The notes under the pieces: model-generated
The model's input: only the letters and a program-made list of their open reading frames with translations
What the model was told of the DNA's origin: nothing
Databases searched by the model: none
Program-made: the position numbers and the translations under genes
DNA from: Kitasatospora sp. MAA4
Lineage (GTDB): Bacteria > Actinomycetota > Actinomycetes > Streptomycetales > Streptomycetaceae
Assembly (NCBI RefSeq): GCF_029893355.1
Contig: NZ_JARZAI010000002.1
Span: 248,001-312,000 of the forward strand
Direction: 5' to 3'
Length of the DNA: 64,000 bases
Part shown: in pieces, positions 17,319 to 25,747 of the stretch
Position numbering within the stretch: position 1 is the first letter of the stretch
Layout of the letters: each line of letters begins with the position of its first letter

Positions 17319-18161
17319 ATGACCTCTCATGGGATCCCTGAAGGCGTCGGCCGCACGGCCATCGGCGTGGCACGTACCCGGGCGATCGAGAGCAGCCGCC
17401 CGGACCGGCTCTTCGACGACCCGTACGCCGCCGGATTCGTCACCGCCGCGTACGGCGAGGTGCCCGAGCGCAAGCCCGGCGAGGTCTCGCCCGGCATGAT
17501 CGCGATGGCCCGCAACCTGGTGGTGCGCACCCGGTTCTTCGACGACTACCTGCTGGAGGCCGCCGCGGACGGCTGCCGACAGGTGGTGGTGCCCGCCGCC
17601 GGTCTCGACACCCGGGCCTTCCGGCTCGCCTGGCCGGACGGCGTGCGGTTCTTCGAACTCGACGTGCCCGAGGTGCTGGCGTTCAAGGAGCGGGTGCTGG
17701 CGGAGCAGGGCGCCGTCGCCGCCTGCCGCCGCACCGCGCTCGCCGCCGACCTGCGCGAGGACTGGTCCGCCGTGCTGAGCGGCGCCGGCTTCGACCCGGC
17801 GGCCCGTTCGGTCTGGCTGGTCGAGGGGCTGCTCATCTACTTCGACTCGGACGAGGCGGCCCAGCTGCTCACCACCGTCGGCGAACTGTCCGCCCCCGGA
17901 AGCCGGTTGGCCCTCACCCACGGCCCCGGCCGGCGTGACCGCGACCTGCTGAGCGGCGACGAGGTGGCACCCGAACTGGCGCCGGTCGCCGCCCTGTGGC
18001 GCGGCGGCCTGGACGAGGACCCGGTGACCTGGCTCGCCCGCGACGGCTGGCGCGCGGCCCGGCACGACCGCGCGGCGGCCGCCGCCTCGTACGGTCGTCC
18101 CAACTACGTGTCCCCGCAGGCCCGTTTCGTCACCGCCGAGCGAACGCGGGAGGGTGCGTAG
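17319..18161 (+). CDS. Class I SAM-dependent methyltransferase (Ppm/LCMT-like)
   Basis: A 280-residue protein of the family common in actinobacteria. It has EGVGRTAIGVARTRAIESSR and RLFDDPYA at the N-terminus, the SAM-binding QVVVPAAGLDTRAFRL motif, an acidic FFELDVPEVLAFK strand and SVWLVEGLLIYFD. Such enzymes O-methylate carboxylates or small metabolites. ATG 17310 is an alternative start. A TAGCAT hexamer lies only about seven bases before the chosen ATG and no ribosome binding site is seen, so the transcript may be leaderless. Confidence 0.8.
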   Translation: MTSHGIPEGVGRTAIGVARTRAIESSRPDRLFDDPYAAGFVTAAYGEVPERKPGEVSPGMIAMARNLVVRTRFFDDYLLEAAADGCRQVVVPAAGLDTRAFRLAWPDGVRFFELDVPEVLAFKERVLAEQGAVAACRRTALAADLREDWSAVLSGAGFDPAARSVWLVEGLLIYFDSDEAAQLLTTVGELSAPGSRLALTHGPGRRDRDLLSGDEVAPELAPVAALWRGGLDEDPVTWLARDGWRAARHDRAAAAASYGRPNYVSPQARFVTAERTREGA

Positions 18162-18168
18162 CGGGCCG

Positions 18169-18615
18169 TCAGCTGCCTGGGAGGGGGCGCTCCTCTTCCA
18201 CCAGTTGCTTGAAGTGTTCCAGGTCGCCGCGGACGGTGCGTTCGATCGCGGCGACCTGGGCGAAGCCGTGCGGGCCGCCGAAGACCTCGCGGACGGCGTC
18301 CGGCTCGTACTCGACGCGGACCTGGACGCGGGTGGTGCTGGCGTCGATCGGGAGGAGGGCGAAGGTGCCCTTCAGGTGGGCCTCGTCCATGGTCTGCCAG
18401 GTCATGACCTGGTTCTGGCCGCGGTCGGTGATCTCGGTCTCGAACGCCCGCTCACTGCCGTCGACCTCGATGTCGAGGTGGGCCCTGCTGCCGCCGTGGG
18501 TGTGGGCGTGCAGCACGCCGTCGACGAAGCGCGGGTAGTCGTGGACGCGGTGCAGCTGCTCCCAGGCCACCTGTATCGGCACGTCGACATCGATCTGCTC
18601 TTCGAGCCTGCTCAT
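18169..18615 (-). CDS. SRPBCC family protein (polyketide cyclase/dehydrase-like)
   Basis: A 148-residue START/Bet v1-fold protein: IDVDVPIQVAWEQLHRVHDYPRFVDGV at the N-terminus, a central FETEITDRGQNQVMTWQ strand and a long C-terminal helix. Such proteins bind hydrophobic ligands; the exact role cannot be given. It is convergent with the methyltransferase. Confidence 0.75.
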   Translation of the reverse strand: MSRLEEQIDVDVPIQVAWEQLHRVHDYPRFVDGVLHAHTHGGSRAHLDIEVDGSERAFETEITDRGQNQVMTWQTMDEAHLKGTFALLPIDASTTRVQVRVEYEPDAVREVFGGPHGFAQVAAIERTVRGDLEHFKQLVEEERPLPGS

Positions 18616-18696
18616 CCGGCGCCTCGCCTTCTCCAGCTTGCTGGTGGGTCCCCGCCGACCTATCCAGCGTGCGCCCTCCGCGCGGGGGCGGGCAAC

Positions 18697-19365
18697 TCAG
18701 CCAAGGCCCGGGACCTGCTCGGCCAGGGTGTTCCAGAACAGCAGCTCGTAGTGCTGCAACAACCGCGCGTAGCGCCGACCGAGGGCGATCCGCTCCGGCG
18801 TCAGGCCGCCGGCGGTGATCACGGAGACCGCCTCGTCCTCCAACTCGGGGGCCGGTACGGCGAAGAAGTCGAAGAAGGCGCAGGAGGCGTCGTCGAAGCC
18901 GTAGCGGCGGCGCAGGGCGCGCGCGGTGATCGCGCAGTACTCGCCCCAGGCGGCGAAGTTGGCGGTCAGCGCCAGCACCACGGCGGTCGGGTCGCCGTTC
19001 AGGGCGAGCCAGGCCAGGTAGTTGGGGTAGCTCTGGCAGCCGGCCAGCGGCTCACGCCCGGGCCCGGTCGCCGCGTCCCGTCCGCAGCCGGCGGTGAAGG
19101 ACGCCAGCGCGGTGAGCGCGCGGGACTCGCCGTCGGCCAGCCGGCTGAAGTAGCCGCCGACGGGGGAGTCGGAGCAGCGGGTGGCCAGCAGCAGGAAGCT
19201 GCGCCGGTCGCTGGTGATGACGTGGTGCTGCTGGGCGGCGAGTTCGCGCAGCACGGCGAGCGGCGCGGTGCCCTGCTCGATCGGCGCGATGAGCCGGTTC
19301 GCGCCGTCCTCCGGGGCGAACTCCCGGCGGATGCTCTGCAGTACCTCGCGTGGCGTCGGGGTCAT
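18697..19365 (-). CDS. TenA/PqqC-like (haem oxygenase fold) protein
   Basis: A 222-residue all-alpha protein. The sequence pattern (FAAWGEYCAITARALRRRYGFDD and FFDFFAVPAPELEDEAVSVI) matches actinobacterial TENA/THI-4/PQQC-like proteins, often labelled transcriptional regulators although they carry no HTH. It lacks a recognisable thiaminase Cys motif, so thiamine salvage is not supported. Function is unknown. It lies 81 bases upstream of the SRPBCC gene on the same strand and may share its transcript. Confidence 0.65.
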   Translation of the reverse strand: MTPTPREVLQSIRREFAPEDGANRLIAPIEQGTAPLAVLRELAAQQHHVITSDRRSFLLLATRCSDSPVGGYFSRLADGESRALTALASFTAGCGRDAATGPGREPLAGCQSYPNYLAWLALNGDPTAVVLALTANFAAWGEYCAITARALRRRYGFDDASCAFFDFFAVPAPELEDEAVSVITAGGLTPERIALGRRYARLLQHYELLFWNTLAEQVPGLG

Positions 19366-19468
19366 CGGCTTCCGCCTCCTGTGGCCGCCGTGCGGACGGG
19401 CTGACGCGGCTCAGCGTAGACGTTCACCGGGGGTGTCGAGGAGGTCGCCAGGACGTGTCGCTCAGGTC

Positions 19469-20380
19469 TTAGAAGATCGACCAGCCGGTGGCGGTGGTGA
19501 AGGCGTCCAGGGCCGCGACGGCGCCTACCGAGTTGCCGGCCCGGTCCAGGGCCGGTCCCCAGGCGCAGAGCGCGCCGCGGCCGGGCACGATGGTCAGGAT
19601 GCCGCCGCCGACCCCGCTCTTGCCCGGCAGGCCGACCCGGTAGGCGAACTCGCCGGCCGCGTCGTAGGTCCCGCAGGTCAGCAGGACGGCGTTGATCCGC
19701 TTGGCGTCGCTGCGCGAGAGCAGTCGGCTGCCGTCCGCGAGCAGTCCGTGCCGGGCCAGGAAGAGGCCGCTCAGCGCGAGGTCCCGGCAGCTGGCGGTGA
19801 GTGCGCAGTGCGCGTAGTAGTTGCTCAGCACGTCCTCGACGGGGTTCTCCAGGTTGCCGTAGCTCGCTATGAAGTGGGCGAGCGCGGCGTTGCGGTGGCC
19901 GTGTGCGGCCTCGGAGGCGGCCACCGCGGGGTCGGTGTCGAGCAGCGGGTTGCCGGACTCGGCGCGCAGGAAGTCCCGGACGGTCCGGCCGGCGTCGCCG
20001 GTCAGCGTCAGCAGCCGGTCGGTGACCACGATCGCGCCGGAGTTGAGGAAGGGGTTGCGTGGGATGCCGTTCTCGGACTCCAGCTGGACCAGCGAGTTGA
20101 ACGGCGTGCCGGAGGGTTCCCGGCCGACCCGGTGCCAGACCGACTCGCCCCCGGTGGCCAGGGCCAGCGCGAGGGTGAACAGCTTGGAGATGCTCTGCAC
20201 CGAGAACGGCTGCTCCCAGTCGCCGGCGCCGTACACCGCACCGTCGACGGTCGCCAGCGCCAGGCCGAACGAGGCCGGGTCGACCTCGGCGAGGGCCGGG
20301 ATGTAGTCCGCGACCCGCCCGGTGCCGAGCACGGGCAGCGCGGCTTCGGCGGCGCGCTGGAGTTCAAGCTGGTAGTTCAT
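19469..20380 (-). CDS. glsA: Glutaminase (serine-dependent, beta-lactamase fold)
   Basis: A 303-residue glutaminase. It has the catalytic S-x-x-K motif in FSVQSISKLFTLALAL, NPFLNSGAIVV, the NYYAHCALTASCRDLA Tyr/Ser segment and the terminal GLPGKSGVGGGI loop. It hydrolyses glutamine to glutamate and ammonia in the cytosol. The start is ATG 20380. The frame is open upstream, but no better start or family homology exists there. Confidence 0.95.
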   Translation of the reverse strand: MNYQLELQRAAEAALPVLGTGRVADYIPALAEVDPASFGLALATVDGAVYGAGDWEQPFSVQSISKLFTLALALATGGESVWHRVGREPSGTPFNSLVQLESENGIPRNPFLNSGAIVVTDRLLTLTGDAGRTVRDFLRAESGNPLLDTDPAVAASEAAHGHRNAALAHFIASYGNLENPVEDVLSNYYAHCALTASCRDLALSGLFLARHGLLADGSRLLSRSDAKRINAVLLTCGTYDAAGEFAYRVGLPGKSGVGGGILTIVPGRGALCAWGPALDRAGNSVGAVAALDAFTTATGWSIF

Positions 20381-20465
20381 ACGATCATTCTGCACGGGGG
20401 CGTGGCGCGCCGAGCGGGCGCCGGTCACCCTGCGCCTGCGCTGGGGCTGCGGCACAATGGAGGGC

Positions 20466-21332
20466 GTGCCCGAGCTGCCCGAAGTCGAAGCACTCAGCGC
20501 CTTCTTGACCGAGCGCCTGGTCGGGCGCGCGATCGGCCGGGTGTACCCGGTGGCGATCAACGCGCTCAAGACCTACCAGCCGCCGATCGGCGACCTGGAG
20601 GGCCGCACCGTCTCGGAGGTCGGTCGGCGCGGCAAGTTCCTCGTGATCGGCACCGGTGAGCTCCAGTTGGTCGTCCACCTGGCCCGGGCCGGCTGGCTGC
20701 GCTGGCGGGAGAACCTGCCGCCCGAACCGCCGCACCCCGGCAAGGGGCCGCTCGCCCTGCGGCTGCGCCTCGCCGACCCTCCCAGCACCGGCTTCGACCT
20801 CACCGAGGCCGGCACCCACAAGGGCCTCGCCGTCTACTGCGTCCGCGACCCCGACGAGGTGCCCGGCATCGCCCGGCTCGGCCCGGACCCGCTGGACCCG
20901 GCGTTCACCGAGGAGCTCTTCGCCGGGCTGCTGAGCGGCGAGCGGCGCCGGATCAAGGGCTTCCTACGCGACCAGGCCACCATCGCCGGGATCGGCAACG
21001 CCTACTCGGACGAGGTGCTGCACGCCGCCCGGCTCTCCCCGTACAAGATCGCGGGGAGGCTCACCGAGGCCGAGAGCGCCACCCTCTACGCGGCGATCGG
21101 CAGCACACTGCGGGACGCCGTCGAGCGATCGCGCGGCCTGGCCGCCGGTGAGTTGAAGGCCGAGAAGAAGACCGGCCTGCGCGTGCACGGCCGGGCCGGG
21201 CAGCCGTGCCCGGTCTGCGGGGACGTGATCCGCGAAGTCTCGTTCGCCGACTCCGCGCTGCAGTACTGTCCGACCTGCCAGACCGGTGGCAAACCCCTCG
21301 CCGACCGCCGGCTCTCCCGCCTGCTGAAGTAG
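20466..21332 (+). CDS. Fpg/Nei family DNA glycosylase
   Basis: A 288-residue base-excision repair enzyme. GTG 20466 is chosen, not ATG 20457, because the family needs Pro at position 2 as the catalytic nucleophile: the protein reads M-PELPEVEALS with catalytic Glu next to it. The H2TH domain contains DQATIAGIGNAYSDEVLHAARLSP, and a C-terminal zinc finger has C-x2-C (CPVCGD) and C-x2-C (CPTCQTGG). It removes oxidised purines or pyrimidines and cleaves the abasic site. Confidence 0.93.
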   Translation: MPELPEVEALSAFLTERLVGRAIGRVYPVAINALKTYQPPIGDLEGRTVSEVGRRGKFLVIGTGELQLVVHLARAGWLRWRENLPPEPPHPGKGPLALRLRLADPPSTGFDLTEAGTHKGLAVYCVRDPDEVPGIARLGPDPLDPAFTEELFAGLLSGERRRIKGFLRDQATIAGIGNAYSDEVLHAARLSPYKIAGRLTEAESATLYAAIGSTLRDAVERSRGLAAGELKAEKKTGLRVHGRAGQPCPVCGDVIREVSFADSALQYCPTCQTGGKPLADRRLSRLLK

Positions 21333-21413
21333 CCGGCGAAGAGCGGGGTATGGACGGTCGCACGGGTGGGTATCGCCCCCGCAGCCGTCCCAAACCCTCT
21401 GCAGGAGTGAACC

Positions 21414-23063
21414 GTGCCCGTGCCTGTGTCCGAGCCTGTGCCCGTCGCTGATCTGAGCCATGCCCGCGGAGCCACCGGCACCCCGCTGCTGACCGAGACC
21501 ATCGGCGCCAACCTCGACCGCACCGCCGCGGCCTTCGCCGACCGCGAGGCGCTGGTCGACCTGCCGACCGGACGGCGCTGGACGTACCGCCGGCTCGTCG
21601 AGGACGTGGACGTGGTGGCCCGCGGACTGCTGGCGCTGGGCGTCACCACCGGGGACCGGGTCGGGATCTGGTCGCCGAACTGCGCGGAGTGGGTGCTGTT
21701 GCAGTACGCGACCGCCCGGATCGGCGCCGTCCTGGTCAGCATCAACCCCGGCTACCGCACCCACGAACTGGTCTACGTGCTGCGCCAGTCGGGCGTCCGC
21801 ACGGTGGTCGCGACGCCCGCGTACAAGACCTCCGACTACGCCGGCATGCTCGCCGAGGCCCGCCCGGACTGCCCCGAACTGCGCGACGTGCTGCTGATCG
21901 GCGAGCCCTCCTGGGACGCCCTGCTGACCGCCGGACAGGCCGGCGACCCTGCCCAACCGGCCCTCGTCGGCGCCGGGTTGAGCGCGGATGAACCGATCAA
22001 CATCCAGTACACCTCGGGCACCACCGGCTTCCCCAAGGGCGCCACCCTCTCGCACCGCAACATCCTCAACAACGGGTACTTCGTCGGCGAGTCCTGCGAG
22101 TACACCGAGCAGGACCGGATCTGCATCCCGGTGCCGTTCTACCACTGCTTCGGCATGGTGATGGGCAACCTCGCGGCCACCTCGCACGGCGCCTGCATGG
22201 TGATCCCGGCGCCGTCCTTCGATCCGGCGGCGACGCTGGCGGCGGTGGCCGCCGAGCGCTGCACCTCGCTCTACGGCGTCCCGACGATGTTCATCGCGGA
22301 GCTCAACGACCCGTCCTTCGCCGAGCACGACCTCTCCACGCTGCGCACCGGCATCATGGCCGGCTCGCCCTGCCCGAGCGAGGTGATGAAGCAGGTGATG
22401 GAGCGGATGGGCATGCGGGACGTGTCGATCTGCTACGGCATGACCGAGACCTCGCCGGTCTCCACCCAGACCCGCACGGACGATTCCTTCGAGCACCGGG
22501 TCTCCACCGTCGGCCGGGTCGGCCCGCACCTGGAGGTCAAGGTGGTCCACCCGTCCACCGGCGAGACCCTCCCGCGCGGTACCGCAGGCGAGTTGTGCAC
22601 CCGCGGGTACTCGGTGATGCTCGGCTACTGGGAGGAGCCGGAGCGGACGGCCGAGGCGGTGGACGCGGACGGCTGGATGCACACCGGCGACCTGGCCGTG
22701 ATGGACGCGGACGGCTACCTGGCCATCACCGGCCGGATCAAGGACATGGTGATCCGCGGCGGCGAGAACGTCTACCCGCGCGAGATCGAGGAGTTCCTCT
22801 ACCGCCACCCCGACATCCTGGACGCCCAGGTGATCGGGGTGCCCGACGAGAAGTACGGCGAGGAGCTGATGGCCTGGATCCGGCTGCGCCCCGGCGCACC
22901 CGAGCTGACTGCCGACGCTCTGCGGGCCTACTGCGACGGCAAGTTGGCACACTACAAGATCCCGCGCTTCGTGCACCTGGTGGACGCGTTCCCGATGACC
23001 GTCACCGGCAAGGTCCGCAAGGTGGAGATGCGCGAGGAGGCGGTCCGGCTGCTGGCGGAGTGA
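21414..23063 (+). CDS. Acyl-CoA synthetase (AMP-binding, FadD-like)
   Basis: A 549-residue ANL adenylating enzyme. It has the P-loop [18 protein letters not shown], the [14 protein letters not shown] motif (A5), [12 protein letters not shown] (A7), [22 protein letters not shown] (A8) and the catalytic lysine in [14 protein letters not shown]. It makes acyl-CoA from a fatty acid, ATP and CoA. The family subgroup fits medium- or long-chain acids. The start is GTG 21414 with GCAGGAG upstream. Confidence 0.92.
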   Translation: MPVPVSEPVPVADLSHARGATGTPLLTETIGANLDRTAAAFADREALVDLPTGRRWTYRRLVEDVDVVARGLLALGVTTGDRVGIWSPNCAEWVLLQYATARIGAVLVSINPGYRTHELVYVLRQSGVRTVVATPAYKTSDYAGMLAEARPDCPELRDVLLIGEPSWDALLTAGQAGDPAQPALVGAGLSADEPINIQYTSGTTGFPKGATLSHRNILNNGYFVGESCEYTEQDRICIPVPFYHCFGMVMGNLAATSHGACMVIPAPSFDPAATLAAVAAERCTSLYGVPTMFIAELNDPSFAEHDLSTLRTGIMAGSPCPSEVMKQVMERMGMRDVSICYGMTETSPVSTQTRTDDSFEHRVSTVGRVGPHLEVKVVHPSTGETLPRGTAGELCTRGYSVMLGYWEEPERTAEAVDADGWMHTGDLAVMDADGYLAITGRIKDMVIRGGENVYPREIEEFLYRHPDILDAQVIGVPDEKYGEELMAWIRLRPGAPELTADALRAYCDGKLAHYKIPRFVHLVDAFPMTVTGKVRKVEMREEAVRLLAE

Positions 23064-23153
23064 CGGTCGAAGCCGGACCCGGTGAAGGCGTCGGCCGTGG
23101 CGCTGCCGGTGGGGCTGCTGTGCGTCAGGGCGAGCCCCCACTGGGTCGGAGGG

Positions 23154-24578
23154 TTACCTCGCCGCTGCTCGGCGCTGGGCGGCGGCGAGTACCAGGGAGG
23201 CCGCGGAGGCCAGCAGCGCTGCCGCGATCACCGCCGTCCAGCCGCGCCGGAAGGCGTCCAGCGCGGCCTGCGGCCCGTGCGGGGTGCCGATCAGACTGAC
23301 CGTCAGCGCCACGCCCACCACCGCGCCGACCTGCCGGGCCATCGTGGTGATCGCCGAGCCGGTGGCGAAGCGCGTGGGCGGCAGCGCCGCCGCGGCGGAC
23401 CCGATGAGGGTGGGCAGGGTCAGTCCCACACCCAGGCCGGTGAGCAGCATCCCGGGCAGCAGTTCGGTGGCGTAGCCGGGCGGGACCGCGATGGCGGTGG
23501 TCCACCAGCCGATGCCTGCGGCGAACAGCAGGGTGCCGAGCGCGGCCAGCCGTCCGGGGCCGAGCCTGCGCACCAGTGCGGCGCTGCCCAGTGCGACCGG
23601 CGGCACCAGCAGCGGTCCCGGGGCGATGGCGAGTCCGGTGCGCAGCGCCGAGTACCCCCAGGCCTGCTGGCACCACAGGACCGAGGTCAGCAGCATGCCG
23701 GCGAAGGCGGCGGTGAACAGCAGGGCTGCGGTGTTGGCGGCGGCGAAACTGGGCACCCGCAGCAGCGGCAGTTCGACGATGGGGGCGCGGTGGCGTGCTG
23801 ACCGGCGCAGGAACCAGGCGCTCAGCAGGGCGGCCGCGAGCAGGCCGCCGAGGACCCGGGCCGAGCCCCAACCCCAGTCGTCGCCCTTGACCAGGGACAC
23901 GGCGAGGGCGGCGATGGCGGCGGTGAGCAGTCCCGCGCCGAACAGGTCCGGCAGCGGTCCGTTCTCCTTGCCGCGCAGCCTGGGCAGCACTCGGGCCCCC
24001 AGGGCGATGGCGGCGACGCCGACCGGGACGTTGGCGATGAACACCCAGCGCCAGTCGGCCTCGACCAGCAGTCCGCCGAGGACCGGTCCGAGCCCGGCGG
24101 CGATCCCGCCGATCGAGGCCCAGGCCCGGATGGCTCCTGGGCGCTCGGCCGGGGGAGTGGCGTCCAGCAGCAGCGCCAGTGAGGTCGGCATCAGCGCGGC
24201 CGCGCCCGCCGCCTGGACCACCCGGGCGGCGTCGAGCCAGCCGACGGCCGGGGCGAGTGCGCAGAGTGCGGAGGCGGTGGTGAAGACGGCCAGCCCGGCG
24301 AGGAACACCCTGCGGTGGCCGATGCGGTCCGCCAGCCGTCCGGCGGGGACCAGCAGTGCGGCGAACACGATGGCATAGCCGTTCAACACCCAGGACAGGG
24401 TGGCCAGGCTGCTGCCGTGGAAGTGCCGCTGCATCGCCGGGAGGGCGACGTTGACGATGAACAGGTCGAGGTTCGAGACGAAGACCGCGGCGGCGACCAC
24501 CGCGAACGCGGCCCGGCGGTGGGGCCGAGCCGGGTCGGTCGGTGCAGTCACTGGGTTTGATATTGGAACTATCTCCAT
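23154..24578 (-). CDS. MFS drug-efflux transporter (DHA2-like, 14 helices)
   Basis: A 474-residue transporter with about 14 predicted helices. It has the AMQRHFHGSSLATLSWVLNGYAIVFAAL first-helix pair, LADRIGHRRVFL (motif A) and a motif C-like GLGPVLGGLL. It probably exports hydrophobic compounds with proton antiport. It is divergent from an HxlR regulator, the usual arrangement for regulated efflux. The N-terminus is unsure: ATG 24578 has no good ribosome binding site, and GTG (VTAPTDPARP) lies 27 bases downstream. Confidence 0.85.
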   Translation of the reverse strand: MEIVPISNPVTAPTDPARPHRRAAFAVVAAAVFVSNLDLFIVNVALPAMQRHFHGSSLATLSWVLNGYAIVFAALLVPAGRLADRIGHRRVFLAGLAVFTTASALCALAPAVGWLDAARVVQAAGAAALMPTSLALLLDATPPAERPGAIRAWASIGGIAAGLGPVLGGLLVEADWRWVFIANVPVGVAAIALGARVLPRLRGKENGPLPDLFGAGLLTAAIAALAVSLVKGDDWGWGSARVLGGLLAAALLSAWFLRRSARHRAPIVELPLLRVPSFAAANTAALLFTAAFAGMLLTSVLWCQQAWGYSALRTGLAIAPGPLLVPPVALGSAALVRRLGPGRLAALGTLLFAAGIGWWTTAIAVPPGYATELLPGMLLTGLGVGLTLPTLIGSAAAALPPTRFATGSAITTMARQVGAVVGVALTVSLIGTPHGPQAALDAFRRGWTAVIAAALLASAASLVLAAAQRRAAAR

Positions 24579-24638
24579 GGCGCGGAACGCTAGTGGCTGG
24601 GAGTTTGAATACGCAACCCTCTATGGCAGGCTGGTGGA

Positions 24639-25184
24639 GTGACCCCGCACACCGATGACCAGCCCACGGCCGACCGTTCCCCCGCCAAGTCGCTGCCGGG
24701 CCGCCCCTGCTCCATCGCAGCCGCGCTCCACGTCCTCGGCGAGAAGTGGGCACTGCTGGCGGTGCGCGAACTCTTCTACGGCAATCACCGATTCGACCGG
24801 ATCGTCCGCAACACCGGTGCCCCGCGCGACCGGCTCACCGCCCGGCTGCGCGCCCTGGAGGAAGCGGGAGTGATCGAACGCCGCGCCTACAGCGAGCGCC
24901 CGCCGCGCTACGAGTACCACCTCACCGAGGCCGGTCGGGACCTCGTCCCGCTCATCCAGTCGCTGCTCGCCTGGGGCGACCGCTGGCTGTCGCCCGAGCC
25001 GCCGGTGGTGCTGCGGCACCACCCGGACCACTCGGACCACCCCGACCACCCGTTGGACGCGGCCTGGACCTGCCGCACCTGCGGGGCGGAGGTGCGCGGC
25101 CCGGACATCGGCATAGAGATCCGTTCCCCGGGCTGGGACCACCAGGGCCCCACAAGCCACCTGCCGACTGCGGGATCGAGCTGA
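24639..25184 (+). CDS. HxlR family transcriptional regulator
   Basis: A 181-residue protein with the HxlR winged-helix domain at about residues 25-120. GRPCSIAAALHVLGEKWALL carries the conserved Cys and the W of the family, followed by NTGAPRDRLTARLRALEEAGVIERR and RYEYHLTEAGRDLVP. A C-terminal CRTCGAEV cysteine pair could bind metal. It is divergent from the MFS efflux gene and probably represses it. A GATA-N7-TATC palindrome at 24559-24573 near the transporter start is a candidate operator. Confidence 0.88.
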   Translation: MTPHTDDQPTADRSPAKSLPGRPCSIAAALHVLGEKWALLAVRELFYGNHRFDRIVRNTGAPRDRLTARLRALEEAGVIERRAYSERPPRYEYHLTEAGRDLVPLIQSLLAWGDRWLSPEPPVVLRHHPDHSDHPDHPLDAAWTCRTCGAEVRGPDIGIEIRSPGWDHQGPTSHLPTAGSS

Positions 25185-25342
25185 AGACCGTACAGACCTG
25201 GGGAACGAGCTCCCGGGTGGGGCGGCGCCATGTCCAGCGGTGGCTGGGGATCACGGGAGTCTCGATCGGGTTGTCCCGTCGCCTCCGTCGCCAATACCTT
25301 TGGGGTGCGGGGGAGTCGTCAGCACTCATGTTGGGGGGACCC

Positions 25343-25723
25343 ATGACAGAGCCCAACCCGGTCGCCGTCAAAGTAGCAGGCAAGGTAGTCACGGTCGGCA
25401 TGGCCATCGTTGCGCTGTGCATTTTCGCACTCTTAGCCGCCCCTGACCCGAACAACCCCGTCTGCAACGGGCAGCGGATGTCGCAAGGCGATGTCTGCGT
25501 GACGCACTCCAGCGACGGCAGCAGGCGGCTTGACTCCTACGACGACCTGCGGTCCGACGACACCGGCATCTTCTGGTGGGGCATCGCCGGCGGCGCGGTT
25601 GTTGCGACCGGCGGGCTGTTGGCACTCATACGTGCGCACAGGCGGCCTCGGGGGTACTCCCAGGGCCCGCGCTCAGCGGCTGCCGCGCGGCGGCGGCCGG
25701 GGGGCAACGGAGCGAAGCTCTAG
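25343..25723 (+). CDS. Small membrane protein
   Basis: A 126-residue protein with two predicted helices (VVTVGMAIVALCIFALLAA and GIFWWGIAGGAVVATGGLLALI). Between them is a loop containing two cysteines and a NPVCNGQRMSQGDVCVTHSSDG stretch that would be extracytoplasmic. Similar two-helix proteins with an N-x-V-C-x-G-x-x-M-x-x-G-D-x-C loop are common in Streptomyces and of unknown function. The ATG at 25343 follows a GGGGGG run. Confidence 0.7.
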   Translation: MTEPNPVAVKVAGKVVTVGMAIVALCIFALLAAPDPNNPVCNGQRMSQGDVCVTHSSDGSRRLDSYDDLRSDDTGIFWWGIAGGAVVATGGLLALIRAHRRPRGYSQGPRSAAAARRRPGGNGAKL

Positions 25724-25747
25724 GCACTCCTCCTGAGACGCGGGGGC